From assembly GCA_023101725.1 (NCBI GenBank), contig JALJCO010001126.1, positions 62,001 through 126,000 on the forward strand: DNA of 64,000 nt, in the 5' to 3' direction. Positions 24,565 to 35,584 of this stretch are shown one piece after another; position 1 is the first letter of the stretch, and the number at the start of each line of letters is the position of its first letter. The position numbers and the translations under genes were made by a program. Origin of the DNA: Atherinomorus stipes (taxonomy: Eukaryota; Chordata; Actinopteri; Atheriniformes; Atherinidae). The notes beneath the pieces were generated by a model. The model was not told the DNA's origin. It saw only the letters and a list, made by a program, of their open reading frames with translations, and searched no databases.

Positions 24565-25012
24565 AGGTAGAGCCTTTGGGCCTCTAATCGTGTGCAGTGG
24601 TGTGTTTGAATGCAACTCTCTCTCCCCCTGCCTGTAATTCATTCTGATCGGGACGTTTCTGAGTGGAGAATTCTGTTTCTATCACCAGCCAATGACCGCG
24701 CTAAGGGCATGACGCTGTGTGGGAATAAGCTCATGATTGGAGCAGACGCCAGTCACTCAAACTCTTGAAGGAAAAAAATAAAGAAAGAAAAACGTTGGAT
24801 GCACCAAGAAAAGGTAAGAGCTTTAGATAGTTCATGTTGGAAAACCAGGTTTAATATTAGTTTGGCTTTTACCCGCTTCTGAGCTCTGAAGAAGAGGCTT
24901 GAAGCTGAATAGGCTGAAGAACGAGGCGGCCATTAGCCTGAGAGGGAGGGGCGCTCAGTTTGAATGCTGTTGTTTGCAAACAGAAACAGTGGGGGGACTT
25001 CGGACTCTACCT
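24565..25012. mobile_element. TTAA MITE (T2/Kolobok-type), copy 1 of family B
   Basis: The ends AGGTAGAGCCTTTGGGC and ACTTCGGACTCTACCT are inverse-related, and TTAA flanks both sides (24561-24564 and 25013-25016). A second copy in the opposite orientation lies at about 45900-46199. The interior is non-coding. Confidence 0.75.
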
Positions 25013-25016
25013 TTAA

Positions 25017-27190
25017 CTTGTCCTGTCCAGCATGTTAGCAGCAGAATGATGATCTGGCTGCTTTTTAGTGTTGAACGGATTTGCTTTGCCAAAGAGAGCT
25101 TTATGAATAAAAGACTCCTTATGATATTCTGAGTTTATTCACTCTACATTATTTAATTGAATATTTGTTTTATAATTGCATTTTACATCTTGCTGCTGGG
25201 CCTGACAAGAGGGGAACTAAAGTTAAGAAAAGAAACAATATGAAGTGAAGCAGAAAGAAGGCGGGGCGTGGAGGAATTAAACTTGTAGTTATCACCTTTG
25301 AATATAATAATCTGTATCAAAGATCTTCAAGTTTGATGTTTTGACAGTTTATTCCCTCATTTTTATTCCTCAGATGGGTTGTGACATCTGTTTTTATCCA
25401 CTTCTTTGTTTTCCTTTCCCAGTTTCTTATCTTCCTCATGTTTAGTCGCTCAAGAATACCTGACTCAGCTCTGAACTTTTAGCATTTGAAATCTGGTTGA
25501 CGTCTTACTGGATGTACGATCCTCATCGAGTTAGTTCAGTCAGATAACCAGGAGATGTCTTTCCTGCCTGATTCTGCTGCCATGCTCACTGCCCTGCAGC
25601 AAAGCCTGGTAATCTTCACCAACCTGCTTCCTCTTAGTCTGGATTTGGACAAAAATGTGACAGTTTTTTTTTCTCTCAAAACAACACCCCCATCTCTGCA
25701 GACGGATACCCTGCTTTATTTAATCACTGCCAACAGAAAGCCTGATATGTGATTAGAATACATTTAGAAAGGAATGTTATCACTTGAAAGAAAATATCAC
25801 TATTGATGATGATATCATGAAGGACATTTACTCACATCACTGCACAAACAACTTTACCGTCAGGTGACCAGGTGGGAAAGATCCAGATTGTTAATGACTA
25901 TCAAAAAAAACGACCTTTGAAGTCCATGAGATATATTTGAGAAAAATGCCGCAGATGTCATGGTCGGGGTTGTGACCCAGGCTTCAGCACAGCTGTGGAC
26001 AATCTTTCAGCTTTGGGTTCAGCTATCAGAGTGTGTTCTTATCAAAGGGAAACAGCTAAAAAGGAACCCTGACAACAGAAGTTGTCGGCCTTAATGTGTC
26101 GTTATTGTCCTGTTATAGTAAAATTAATGATTACTGATGCATAAATACTGTTATTTTCTTTTTTCTATGAAAAATATCTGTATTTACAACCGTTTTGAGC
26201 TACGGAGGTCTGCCTTAATTTGTTTGTTTAATGGATTCTGGGACGACGATATGCTACGGTTGCTCTCTAGTCTCTACACAAGAACATAAGGAGATGAAGG
26301 AAAATCTGACTTATTTTGATTGATGTTTTTCTCCCCTTGAACGATAGATATCGATACTGCACTGCGCTGCCTTTGGTCACAGTTTCCAGTCAAACAGAAA
26401 TAAAACAGTGATGTAAGTCTTCACTGTTTCTGAGTGATAAGAACAGAACTGAATGGAAGAAAGCCTGTGGAGAGATGCAACCTCCAAAGGAACCACATTT
26501 ATTTCCGCAACACGTCTCTCCTGAGGCCTTGGAGTCACTTTGTCCACCACGGCTAAGGAGCTAACGGGGGCTGGCGTTTCTAAATGATGACTGAAACCAC
26601 CTATTTTCTCTTAGAAGGCACTAGACCGCAGCTCAGGCTGGTGAGCAAAAAACACGAGGAGAAGCAGTCAGACAGAAGATGCTGGATTTCCTGCTGGGAT
26701 ATAAACAACCTGCTCCTCCATCACAGGCTCTGAACAATTGGACATGATCCTGGACGCGGAGGAACCTGACACTCATCCCCTCGTTTGGTCCTGCATCCAC
26801 TTTTCTTCAACCAAGACTGATGCCACAACGCTGGTGGTCGGCAGATGTTTGCTACCTGATAATTTTGATCACATTTCAGCAAGTAAACATCTAGAAAAAC
26901 AAGAAGACAGAGACCAACTTCCTCTAAGTTTTCAGGTGTCATTATTGATGGGATTTCTGCGGACAAATTGAATTATTGCTTTACATTTATTCCTACAAGA
27001 GGTGAGACTTGATTAAAAAAATCTAATTATTAGAGGCTTTGTAAGTAATAAATCTCAATCAGTTACATTTTTCTCATACTTGCCCCAAAAAGCAATGGTT
27101 TTTAAATTTAAATGGATTTTAATAGACAACTGAATCAAATAATTAACAGCGATATTACCACTGTAAACTAAAGCGCTGTTCATGTCTGGA
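25017..27190. other. non-coding stretch, nothing recognised
   Basis: No ORF with a motif and no repeat ends that I can pair. Confidence 0.4.

Positions 27191-27196
<6 letters not shown>

Positions 27197-27272
<76 letters not shown>
27197..27272. repeat. (AT)n microsatellite
   Basis: A pure AT run, followed within 20 bp by a short CA run that directly abuts the family A copy at 27301. Confidence 0.95.
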
Positions 27273-27275
<3 letters not shown>

Positions 27276-27300
27276 GGCTATGTGTGTACACACACACACA

Positions 27301-27814
27301 CAGTCATCCTTGACATTATTCATACCCTCCAATTATAGAAAAGGCTAAATTCACAATGTTAATTCAACAAGAAACTAATGATAACTAAAAATTTACAAAA
27401 TTATAATTTAGTGAAATAAAATATTGCCTTTGAATTGTAGTTTAAAATAATCATTAAACAAACAAACAAAATAATCCCAGACACATTAGAGCACCTTTCC
27501 AATGGACAGTGGACCAACACAGCTGTCAACAGGTGCAAACGTCTTTTTGAACATTAGAGAAACATCTGATTGCAGTGATTGTCTCAAAGTGTTGCTCAAC
27601 AAAATTTTAGCTTTGGAGGCCCATCATGCTTGTTTACTTGTTTTAATTTTGTGTTTTTGTTTTTAATATTTCTGTTAAACCACGATTCAAAATCAATCTC
27701 ATGATTTTCATAGAATTTTTATTTATTACTTTTGTCAATTTCATCTTATTTCACATACAGCTGATTTTTTTCCTTCTTTCATTGGAGGGTGTGAATAATT
27801 TTGAGGATGTGTTG
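27301..27814. mobile_element. family A MITE, copy 3 (uninterrupted)
   Basis: It begins CAGTCATCCTTGACATTATT and ends TGAATAATTTTGAGGATGTG. The interior matches copies 1, 2 and 4 collinearly (for example ACATTAGAGCACCTTTCCAA, GCAGTGATTGTCTCAAAGTG and CAAAATCAATCTCATGATTT). This is the best reference copy in the window. Confidence 0.75.
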
Positions 27815-30422
27815 TCTACATAAGCCAATATTTTGGTGTTTTGGTGGACCAAAGATCACATAAAGTTTAGGGCCAAGTGAAAAAATACTGTCTTTCTGAT
27901 GGTGTTTTTCTCTGCAGAATGTAATAATGTAATAAACATAGAAACACCAGACTTAAAGGAAAAAAGAAGTCTGTTTATGCAGAACTAATGAGAACTTCCA
28001 GCTCTTGCTTCCCATCATGCACTGAGCTTCTCATGCCTCACCACCAAGATGAAAACGGGATTTATTTTCATTTACATTTATGTTTCTGCATTTTCTTCTT
28101 CCCCAAACCATCAAAGCATCAGTCAGAACATGAACCTCGACTTCACCTCGTCTGACGGTGTTTTTGCTAAACAGTGGAGAAAGTGATGGAGATGTGATCT
28201 CTCCAGGAAAGTCTGAATAGCTTCGCATCCTTCATGAGAAAACCTTCTAATTCGAGAGTTTGGTGCAAACTCTGTATTTCGCACTAACACGGTTATAGTG
28301 TGTTCCTGTTGTCCCGTGCAGCCGCTAACAGGTGACGCTTCTCTGAGCTGCGGCTCCTTCCCAGATGATTTTGAAAGACACGGCGCATTTTCTACCTTTG
28401 AAAGGGACGACATGTCCGACTAAAAGAGGACGTTTCGTCACCTTATAATACGAAACCTGCATAAATATACGAATAAATATGCGAGGCACGGAATAAGAGC
28501 CCCACGATACCACTGGTTTCAAAGCGGATGAATGGATTGATAGTTTACTCTGCGACGGAGCAGCGGAGTTTGAAAGTAAAACTAACGAGTTGGAGATAAT
28601 TTCACCACAGATGCTCCTCAGCAAAAAAGAACGGTGTCACAGCGGGACTCACCGAAGTAGCTATAAGGGAAACTACGGTGGGGAAGCCTGAATGTGGAAG
28701 CTGCATTTTGGCTAAATGCGCCACAGAGCGCGTAAACGTCGCGCACCATGGCGCGGAATCCCGACCAGTAGCCGGCTGGACTTAGTTGAGTAGTCAGCTA
28801 TATAGCCGGCGCTTGTGGAAAGCACTGGTTAAGATCAATATTTTGGTTTCTGAAAGATTAGGAATAACCCGTTTGCATGCGCGAGCAGACAGAGTTACTC
28901 CCGTATACATGACAACTGAAATGAACTGGAATATCCCAACCCAAACCAGTGGGATGGAGGGAAAGGCCTGGATTCAAGCAGCGCAATCAATGAGTAATGT
29001 ATTCTTATAAAATGACCTCTTTTACCACATAATCTACCATGTAGAGGTACAGTGCCTTTAAACTGTCCTCCTGTAATGAAAAGCATCTTCTGATTTTAAA
29101 TGAGACGTAAACTCAAAGCCCTGCTCAGACTGAAGAGTATTCTGCTGTCAGCATGGCGGCATAAACACAGGGTCATGTGGCGTCCGGTATCAGGTGGTGC
29201 CATGAGCGAGTATTTGACGAGTACGAGTACAGCAAAATAGGCCAGTATCGGAGCAAGTACCGATACTGGCATCGCTATCGGGACATCCCTAGTTTTGTAC
29301 CCAGGTTCACTTTGTCTTCTCTATAATTCAAGTATCAGAGTTCTTTTTTCTTGGCAAGAATTTTTTTTTAGAAGGAGTCATAGTTTACCCTGACATGTTT
29401 GTCACTTCGTTCTTCTTCAGAAGCGTCGTCTGACGTCTGTCTTGACATGTCTTTATCAGCTGATGGAATCCCAGAGGACTTCTGGAGGGCGTGGCCTGCC
29501 GGACAAACCGACAGATGCGGATCATTTCTGAGCCACACCAGAGACGGTGCAGACACAAATTTCACCCAGAATGATTTCACATTCATTCACGACACAGTTC
29601 CTCTGTTTAACAAGAACAGTATGTCATTGTATAAAATCTATTTGGAGGACAGAAATATCTATAAATCACTTAAGATGTAAACATCACTCTATTTCCCTGC
29701 AGTGTCAGAATATTTAACTCTTTCTCCAGCTTCAAGTCCATCGGGTGTCTCGCATTATTGTTGTATATTTGATGATTCACCACCAACAGGTTGTTTTGTC
29801 AGTTTTTAACATCTGAAAGCTATCTAGTCTTCCTGCATACCCAGACAGTCCAAGATGTGGTTCACTGTAGTTTCAGAGGATTTTACACAATTTTTAAAGC
29901 AGAGGCCATGGCTTAACAGTGAGAGGCATGCCTTGGTCTGAGCACGAGATGCTGCCTTTAAGTTGAGAACTGCAGGGTTTCGGACCCTGGAGATGGACAT
30001 CAAAGACCTCCTCAACCTCAGGAGATAAAACACATTGAGCACTCCTCTCTTTTCATAGATGGAGAGGAAGCAGCAACTGTTGAGTGCTTTGAGTTTGTTG
30101 AGGTCCACATCTTGGCTGACCTCACCTGGTCTTTTAACATTTCTTACCAGGTGATGAAAGCACAGCAAAGACTGTACTTTCACAGGAGGCTGAGCCCGAC
30201 CCACCTCCCTCAGCACCTACTTATAAATGCTTACAGATCCACCATCGACAGCCTCCTGACTCTCTGCTGTATGTTGTTCTTCAGCAGCTTCTCACCTACA
30301 GTTGGTGGTGAGAGATGAGAAGAGCAGGCAGATGGGACCACACTTCCTTTTCTCCCCCCTCCCATTTGGAAAATGTTGCAAACCACAAAAGACAAAAACA
30401 AACTGACAAACCGAAGCTTTTA

Positions 30423-30456
<34 letters not shown>

Positions 30457-30519
30457 ACTCAGGACCTACCTTGTCCATTCATAAGTAAAGGACAAAGCTC
30501 AGCTACACACTGATCTGAA
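27815..30519. other. non-coding stretch with repeat scraps
   Basis: At about 29190-29294 the sequence ends TATCGGGACATCCCTAG. That resembles the right end of a fish hAT MITE, but no left end is seen. At about 30110-30260 the plus-strand frame reads VMKAQQRLYFHRRLSPTHLP then YRSTIDSLLTLC. This resembles the post-palm part of a LINE reverse transcriptase and is a short decayed fragment. A (CA)n run lies at 30424-30451. No intact gene. Confidence 0.45.
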
Positions 30520-31166
30520 AGGATAACTTTCTTTTTTTTCAATCTGGACCGTATTTCTAGGAGTATATACGTGCATTTACTCATCAGTAAAGTTTCTGCA
30601 TCACTCTGAGTCCTTCGGAAGATATTACGTTCACTTGCCCTTTGGTGTACATCAGTAAAATGGTGATGACGGGGCAGCCACTATATAAGACAATATCTGC
30701 AGTACAAATCCTTGATTTCATCAATGCTTTAACGGGAATGAATGAACGAACGAGTACTATTGTCCTGTGAGTTCAGAGTTTAGAAAATTCTGTTTTTGAT
30801 GTTGTCTGGGTAGCGAACTGCTCCTCTTAGCTGTACTACGGAAGTGTGCATTGTGAACGTGCGGCGCTAAAAAGTGTGTAGAACACTGATAACTAACAGA
30901 AAGCTAAATCTGGACTCACGGGACAATAGTACTCTTTCGTTCGTTCATTCAACTGAAAGTATTGGCGAAAATCAAGGAGTTTTGCTGCAGATAATGTCTT
31001 ATATAGTGGCTGCCCCGTCATCGCATCACAGGATGTCCACCGAACAGCAACTTAACGTAATATCATCCGAAGGACTCAAAGTGATGCAGAAACTTTACCG
31101 GTGAGTAAATGCATGTATATACTCCGAGAAAAAAAGGTATAGGTTGAAAAAAAAAAAACTTATCCT
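30520..31166. mobile_element. TTAA foldback MITE, family C copy 1
   Basis: The left end AGGATAACTTTCTTTTTTTT and right end AAAACTTATCCT followed by TTAA (31167-31170) are inverse-related. On the left the target has decayed to TGAA. Most of the element is one large palindrome: AGTAAAGTTTCTGCATCACT on the left against AGTGATGCAGAAACTTTACC on the right, and TTTCATCAATGCTTT... against a counterpart in the right arm. A collinear second copy is at 51478-52081. Confidence 0.8.
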
Positions 31167-31394
31167 TTAAGTAATATCTAAATTTGTTCTTACATTCTAT
31201 TAACACCTTTATATTACAATCATCCATGTTCATATTTTACCTGTTTTTCCATTGCACTCCTAATATCCAGAGCCATATTATAACATACTGATTATAAGAT
31301 GAATATACAGTATATAAACTGTGTGCACATAATAATGACATGTTTCAGTATCTGTGTCTGTTATGTTGCTAAAAACTAGAAACTGGTATTTTAA

Positions 31395-32670
31395 AGTGCT
31401 GATGACACGTTTTTGACATTTTTTGCCATGTTTTATAGATCAAAACTTTCTTTATGATGATCTATGTAACAGAAACAGGCACAGCTACACAAATGGATCA
31501 CCGCGAGCATCTGGGAATTTTCGCCAAATTCGTCACATCCGGGTAGGTCCGAGGTGAAAACATCGTTTCGTTGTATAGGAGAGCCATTTGATTACCTGCT
31601 TCATTACTCGTCAATCTTCGTTTATTCTACTTTGGAAATACCGAGAAGTCCCGCTGTGTATGGCTGCCATAAACATATCTATCACACGGATAAGAGAATA
31701 TGTTTGTTCCAGTTCCCAAAAAAACAGAAAAAGTCCCGAACAACATGCTAAGTGGCTAGCAGCTATCAAGCCCATAAATGCTGACAGTTCACGCTGGAAA
31801 CCATGGAAACATCTAACAATATGTTCCGATCACTTTGTGACTGATAAAAAAGCATATTGTGGTCTCACTTTTTAAACCCTGTAGTTGTTTTTGCACAGAT
31901 GATAGAAAACACCATTAAATCAGTGGATGTACAGAATCACAGCGCCGCCTGCTGTTCCGTCTCCGCAGGACTGTTAACGATCACGTTCATCCAGATTACT
32001 GCCATCAATGTTCCCACATACAAATAAAAGCATAAAAAAGTTGCAGAAAAGCACGTGCAGCGTTGTAAACACTGCACAGTCATAACCAGTAAAATACCGA
32101 TGAGCTTCTAGCTACCGGTAATTTATAGCTTTATCAATGAGAGAAAACTCCTGAGAAGGACATCAAAGAAATACCACTATTTCTAAAAAAAAAAAATCCG
32201 GAGGGGAATTATTATTCTATAAAGAATAAATGGTTTGAACACGGGGACTTACCTTATTAAACCAAATACAGGAAACTGATCATCAGGCCGTTATGTAGTT
32301 TCGTCTAACCAGGCTCTAGCAGCAGAAGATGGGCATCACTTAGTCCAACAGATACTAGTTTTGCTTCGTATCTTCTTCTTGCCTCGGCAGTAAGACTTTT
32401 AGTATAACTGGACGTTATTTCAACATTATTTCAAAGACAGACCGGCGGAGGAAAAAATTAAAAAGGGTGCAAAAGCAGTTTTTGAGGCTCATAGTCCATC
32501 AGACGCCGTTCAAATACGAAGCATGTTTTCACCGCAACCAGCTTCGTGGTCACGTGAATTCCGGGTTGCGACGTAGGCTCGCGCTGATCCATAGCTGGAC
32601 TGACAATGTCAGACAGTGCCCCCCCGTGCTGGACTTCTTTTTCTATTGTTCCACCACCTCACCAGCACTT
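31395..32670. mobile_element. Kolobok-like element carrying a broken THAP domain
   Basis: The left end is TTAA (31391-31394) followed by AGTGCTGATGACACG. This is the terminus shared with the element at 48566-50096, and the first approx. 100 bp match that element's right arm in inverse orientation. The right end is eroded; CACCAGCACT at about 32660-32669 is the best candidate. The plus strand between 31655 and 31870 encodes a THAP-like zinc finger in two frames. Kolobok transposases are known to carry THAP domains and to use TTAA targets, so the assignment is consistent but inferred. Confidence 0.55.
31649..31874 (+). pseudogene. THAP-domain fragment, frameshifted
   Basis: One plus-strand frame (ending at about 31751) reads YGCHKHIYHTDKRICLFQFP. 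The next frame reads HAKWLAAIKPINADSSRWKP and then ICSDHFVTDKK. Together they follow the C2CH THAP order: a cysteine near the start, the FQFP/FRFP segment, the invariant W, then C and H in ICSDHF. A one-base shift around the AAAAAAACAGAAAAAG stretch separates the two halves, and the frame ends in a stop soon after. I see no DDE catalytic region following it, so it is a remnant of a transposase or regulator gene. Confidence 0.6.
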
Positions 32671-32829
32671 ACTCTTAAAGGGGCCACTCCTTTATCATAA
32701 CAGCGATGTAAAGGTTTGTTCTGCATCTCTACATGGTGAAGCAAAAAGGACAGTCTATGCTCAACGCATAAGATGGATACGCAGAATGACAGTTTTGTCC
32801 GTCTACTGCATCGGTTACATGCACATGCA

Positions 32830-33047
32830 TGGGCTTTACTGTATGCACAGCTCCAGTACTTCCTGAACTTAATACTGCACATTTTTTTTCCTGGAGTCCA
32901 TGAGTGGATGAACTGATTAATCCAGGTGTGTCTCACCGTTTGCTGAGGTCAGAAACACCTGGATTAATCAGTTGATCCAATCATGAAAGACAGGAAACAA
33001 AGGTGCAGTATTACATTCAGGAAGTACTGGAGCTGTGCATAAAGCCC
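32830..33047. mobile_element. palindromic MITE, approx. 218 bp
   Basis: The left arm has GGGCTTTACTGTATGCACAG, then CTCCAGTACTTCCTGAA. The right arm has TTCAGGAAGTACTGGAG, then CTGTGCATAAAGCCC. The centre also pairs (CTGATTAATCCAGGTGT against ACACCTGGATTAATCAG). It is nearly a complete hairpin and has no ORF. Confidence 0.8.
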
Positions 33048-33369
33048 ATTTAATGTGTTTTCAGGCTCCTAGTGGATCTGTCGCTCAACGCAGAAGACGG
33101 AGCAAAACCACCAGAAACCGTAGAGTCAGTGTTGAGCCATAAAGCCAACATGAAAACCAGTGAAAAGAACAATCAAAGAAGAGGAATTGTAGGGGTGGGC
33201 AGCAGGGCCGTAACCAGGCTTATGAAACTAGTGAGGTACAAAACCATGCGAGTGCACAATGCGCGAGCAAAAAAAAAGAATTTGAGTACTTATTAATGAA
33301 TTAAAAGAAAAATTGTGTTTTAAACTGTGAAATTACACAGATAAACACATATAATATTGTTGACTGAAT

Positions 33370-33795
33370 TTTTATTAACATTTGACACTCATATGGCTCT
33401 GAGAGCCAATGCTTTGATAATGAACAAACCATTAATTTATTGCGAAATTAAGGTAAATTAAATTAAGAGCCATTCGGGAGTCAAAAGAGCCGGCTCTTCT
33501 TTGGGAGCCAAATCAAAAGAGCCAGCTCTCTAAGGGCGCATTCACAAAGCTTTTTTTGATTCGAATCAGAGTCCGTTTGCTCGGAAAGTCCGCTTTGTTA
33601 GGGGAGTTGTGAACGTGCAAACAAACTCTGATCTGAAACAAACAAGCAGACTCGGTCCGCCTGCAAACGCAGGTCTCGGTCCGATTCAAGTGAACCAAAA
33701 GCAGGAAGTGGACTACAGATTGCATTGGCATTATGGGTCAAACGTGGGTAAACGCAATGACAACAAACACACGTGAGGGACTGCAGTACTTATAA
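33370..33795. mobile_element. hAT-like fragments
   Basis: Repeated words AAAGAGCCGGCTCTT and GGGAGCCAAATCAAAAGAGCC at 33480-33530 resemble the ends of a common fish hAT family. The following GGGCGCATTCACAAAGC at 33534 resembles the start of a different MITE. Neither has a clear partner end. Confidence 0.4.
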
Positions 33796-33796
33796 G

Positions 33797-33880
33797 ATGG
33801 CTCGTGGTCAGACGTGGAGTTACGAGGAGAAGAAATCTTTTTTATATATTTTTGATGAAAGAAATCCCACCCGCCCCTCA
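33797..33880 (+). pseudogene. start of a Myb/SANT-like ORF inside a repeat
   Basis: An ATG at 33797 opens a frame reading MARGQTWSYEEKKSFLYIF followed by DERNPTRPS. The W-S-x-E-E pattern near the start is typical of the Myb/SANT-like N-termini found in transposon-associated fish proteins. The frame then runs into low-complexity sequence and is not followed by a recognised domain. It may be a first exon captured by, or left over from, a DNA transposon. Sequence to 34270 shows C-rich low complexity only. Confidence 0.35.
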
Positions 33881-34439
33881 TAAAAAAAGTAGGTTGGTGT
33901 GGGGAGGAAACAGGAGTTGTTGGGTGCTTTTTGTACGTGTGGGCTTTCCCCGCCTACAGTGTATCTGCAAGGGGCGCCCCCCGCCTGGTTCTCTTTTTTT
34001 GGGCCTTTTGGGAGATGGTGATGTGGGCTCGGTCTCTCAACGGGACCCCCACCCCCACCCCCAACCAATCTGACACACAAAAGCGACCGGGGCTCGGTTT
34101 CTATGTTTTCTAAATGCGGCTGTAAAAGACCATAGACACCATTTTAACTAACTAATCAAGTAGACATGTATATTCTACTAAAAACCCAGAGCTACTAAAC
34201 TGCTTTTCATTGTTCTACAACAGCAACAAAGTTCTATTCAGCAGAGACATGTGCAGTAGTTTTGGTTGCACACTGTTAGCAGTTGATGTAATTTTTACAA
34301 TAAATATTACAACAATGTCTTGTATTTGAGGTTTAACTTGGATGTGGCAATGCATCGTGGGAAATTTATAGACGATCTTGTGTCTGCCTGTATCATTATT
34401 GTAACTTTATTGTAAAAGCACTGGTTTACACTCATTTTA

Positions 34440-34529
34440 CAGCTATCGCATTGCATCATGGGATTGCTGCAGTCTGAATTTTGAATTTTGGCGGAAACAA
34501 TCAGACGACGCAAACATTCTGGGACGAAG
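34440..34529 (+). other. putative 5' non-coding exon 1 of the CACTA element
   Basis: A good splice donor, GACGAAG|GTAACT, sits at 34529/34530, just inside the left end of the transposon. The exon start is not visible from sequence; the coordinate is a guess downstream of the left terminal repeats. Confidence 0.35.
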
Positions 34530-35142
34530 GTAACTTAACTTTATTTAACTTACTGTTAGTCTTTATGTATTCTTTATTTATTAGATATAACGCTAATAAT
34601 TGTTCGAGTGCGGGGTGACGTGACGGTTTCGTCTGCTTTTTTCGGCGACGTTAGCTATCGCTTTCAGGTCAGGTCTGTATTCTGTTAGCTAGTGGGCTGT
34701 GAGGTAACATTAAAACAGAAATAAAGGAATAGAAAAAAGGATATAGAGAAATAACTAGATTGATAATCTTGATTAATCTGTCAACAGTGAGGCCGACAGA
34801 ACGCCGCCTCGATGTACCCACCACACCCACACACATTCTAACTCTGAACAGCAGTCATAATTCACGCACAGCCTGGAGAATCCCGAGTGCCTTTATTCAT
34901 TTTATTGTCATCAGTTTGATGAACGCAGTCATTGTGATAGTGTTTCGACATATGTATTTTATTTGCAGAAGGTAAAAGAATCAGACACTACGACTTGTAA
35001 AAATAATTGTGCGAACACTGCTTTTAAACTGAACGTAACTGAGGCTTGGAGAGGCAAACGTTTACAGTATAGCCTACAATAGTTGTTTCCATTTTTTTTT
35101 CTCCATATGTCGCGTGTCATAATACTTATTTTTCTTCCACAG

Positions 35143-35210
35143 CACACTTGTATCGATCTCCATTACTACTTGCCACCCTTGAAGCTGAAGACTGCGCTCA
35201 CATCCTTTCA
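35143..35210 (+). other. putative 5' non-coding exon 2 of the CACTA element
   Basis: This is a textbook small exon: acceptor TTTTTCTTCCACAG ending at 35142 and donor CCTTTCA|GTAAGT at 35210/35211. It could join upstream sequence either to the transposase ORF (acceptor candidates near 35551 and 35572) or to the SAM-domain exon at 38226. Confidence 0.5.
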
Positions 35211-35584
35211 GTAAGTTATCAAGTCTTAAACTGAACTGCGCATGTTCAACATCTGTAATTTTATTTGATTCTTTTTTTAAACTTCGTTCTCCACTGTTGC
35301 AACTTGCTGAAAGTGCTGTGTTGTGTGGGAAATTTCCATTCCGCTCTGGACTTCTGAGAAGAACGCCACATCTGGCTCCTTTTAGTGCTCGTCGTTAGCT
35401 GTTGGTTTTAAAAGGTAGCCGCTTGTATGTTTGCTGTCATCATATAACTCAAAACCTTTATCAAGAATATACTTATAACATTATCTTTCATATTTCATAC
35501 CTATTCAGCAAAATCAGTACGTGATGTAAGTGGTGAGCTTAACTAGCTCTAGAGTTGGCAAGCTTCACACAGCAACAGTTAAAA

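Noticed and set aside
28123..28624. Overlapping minus-strand ORFs of 96-99 residues as a host gene
   Set aside because: No domain, no splice-consistent neighbours and no codon pattern that distinguishes them from background.
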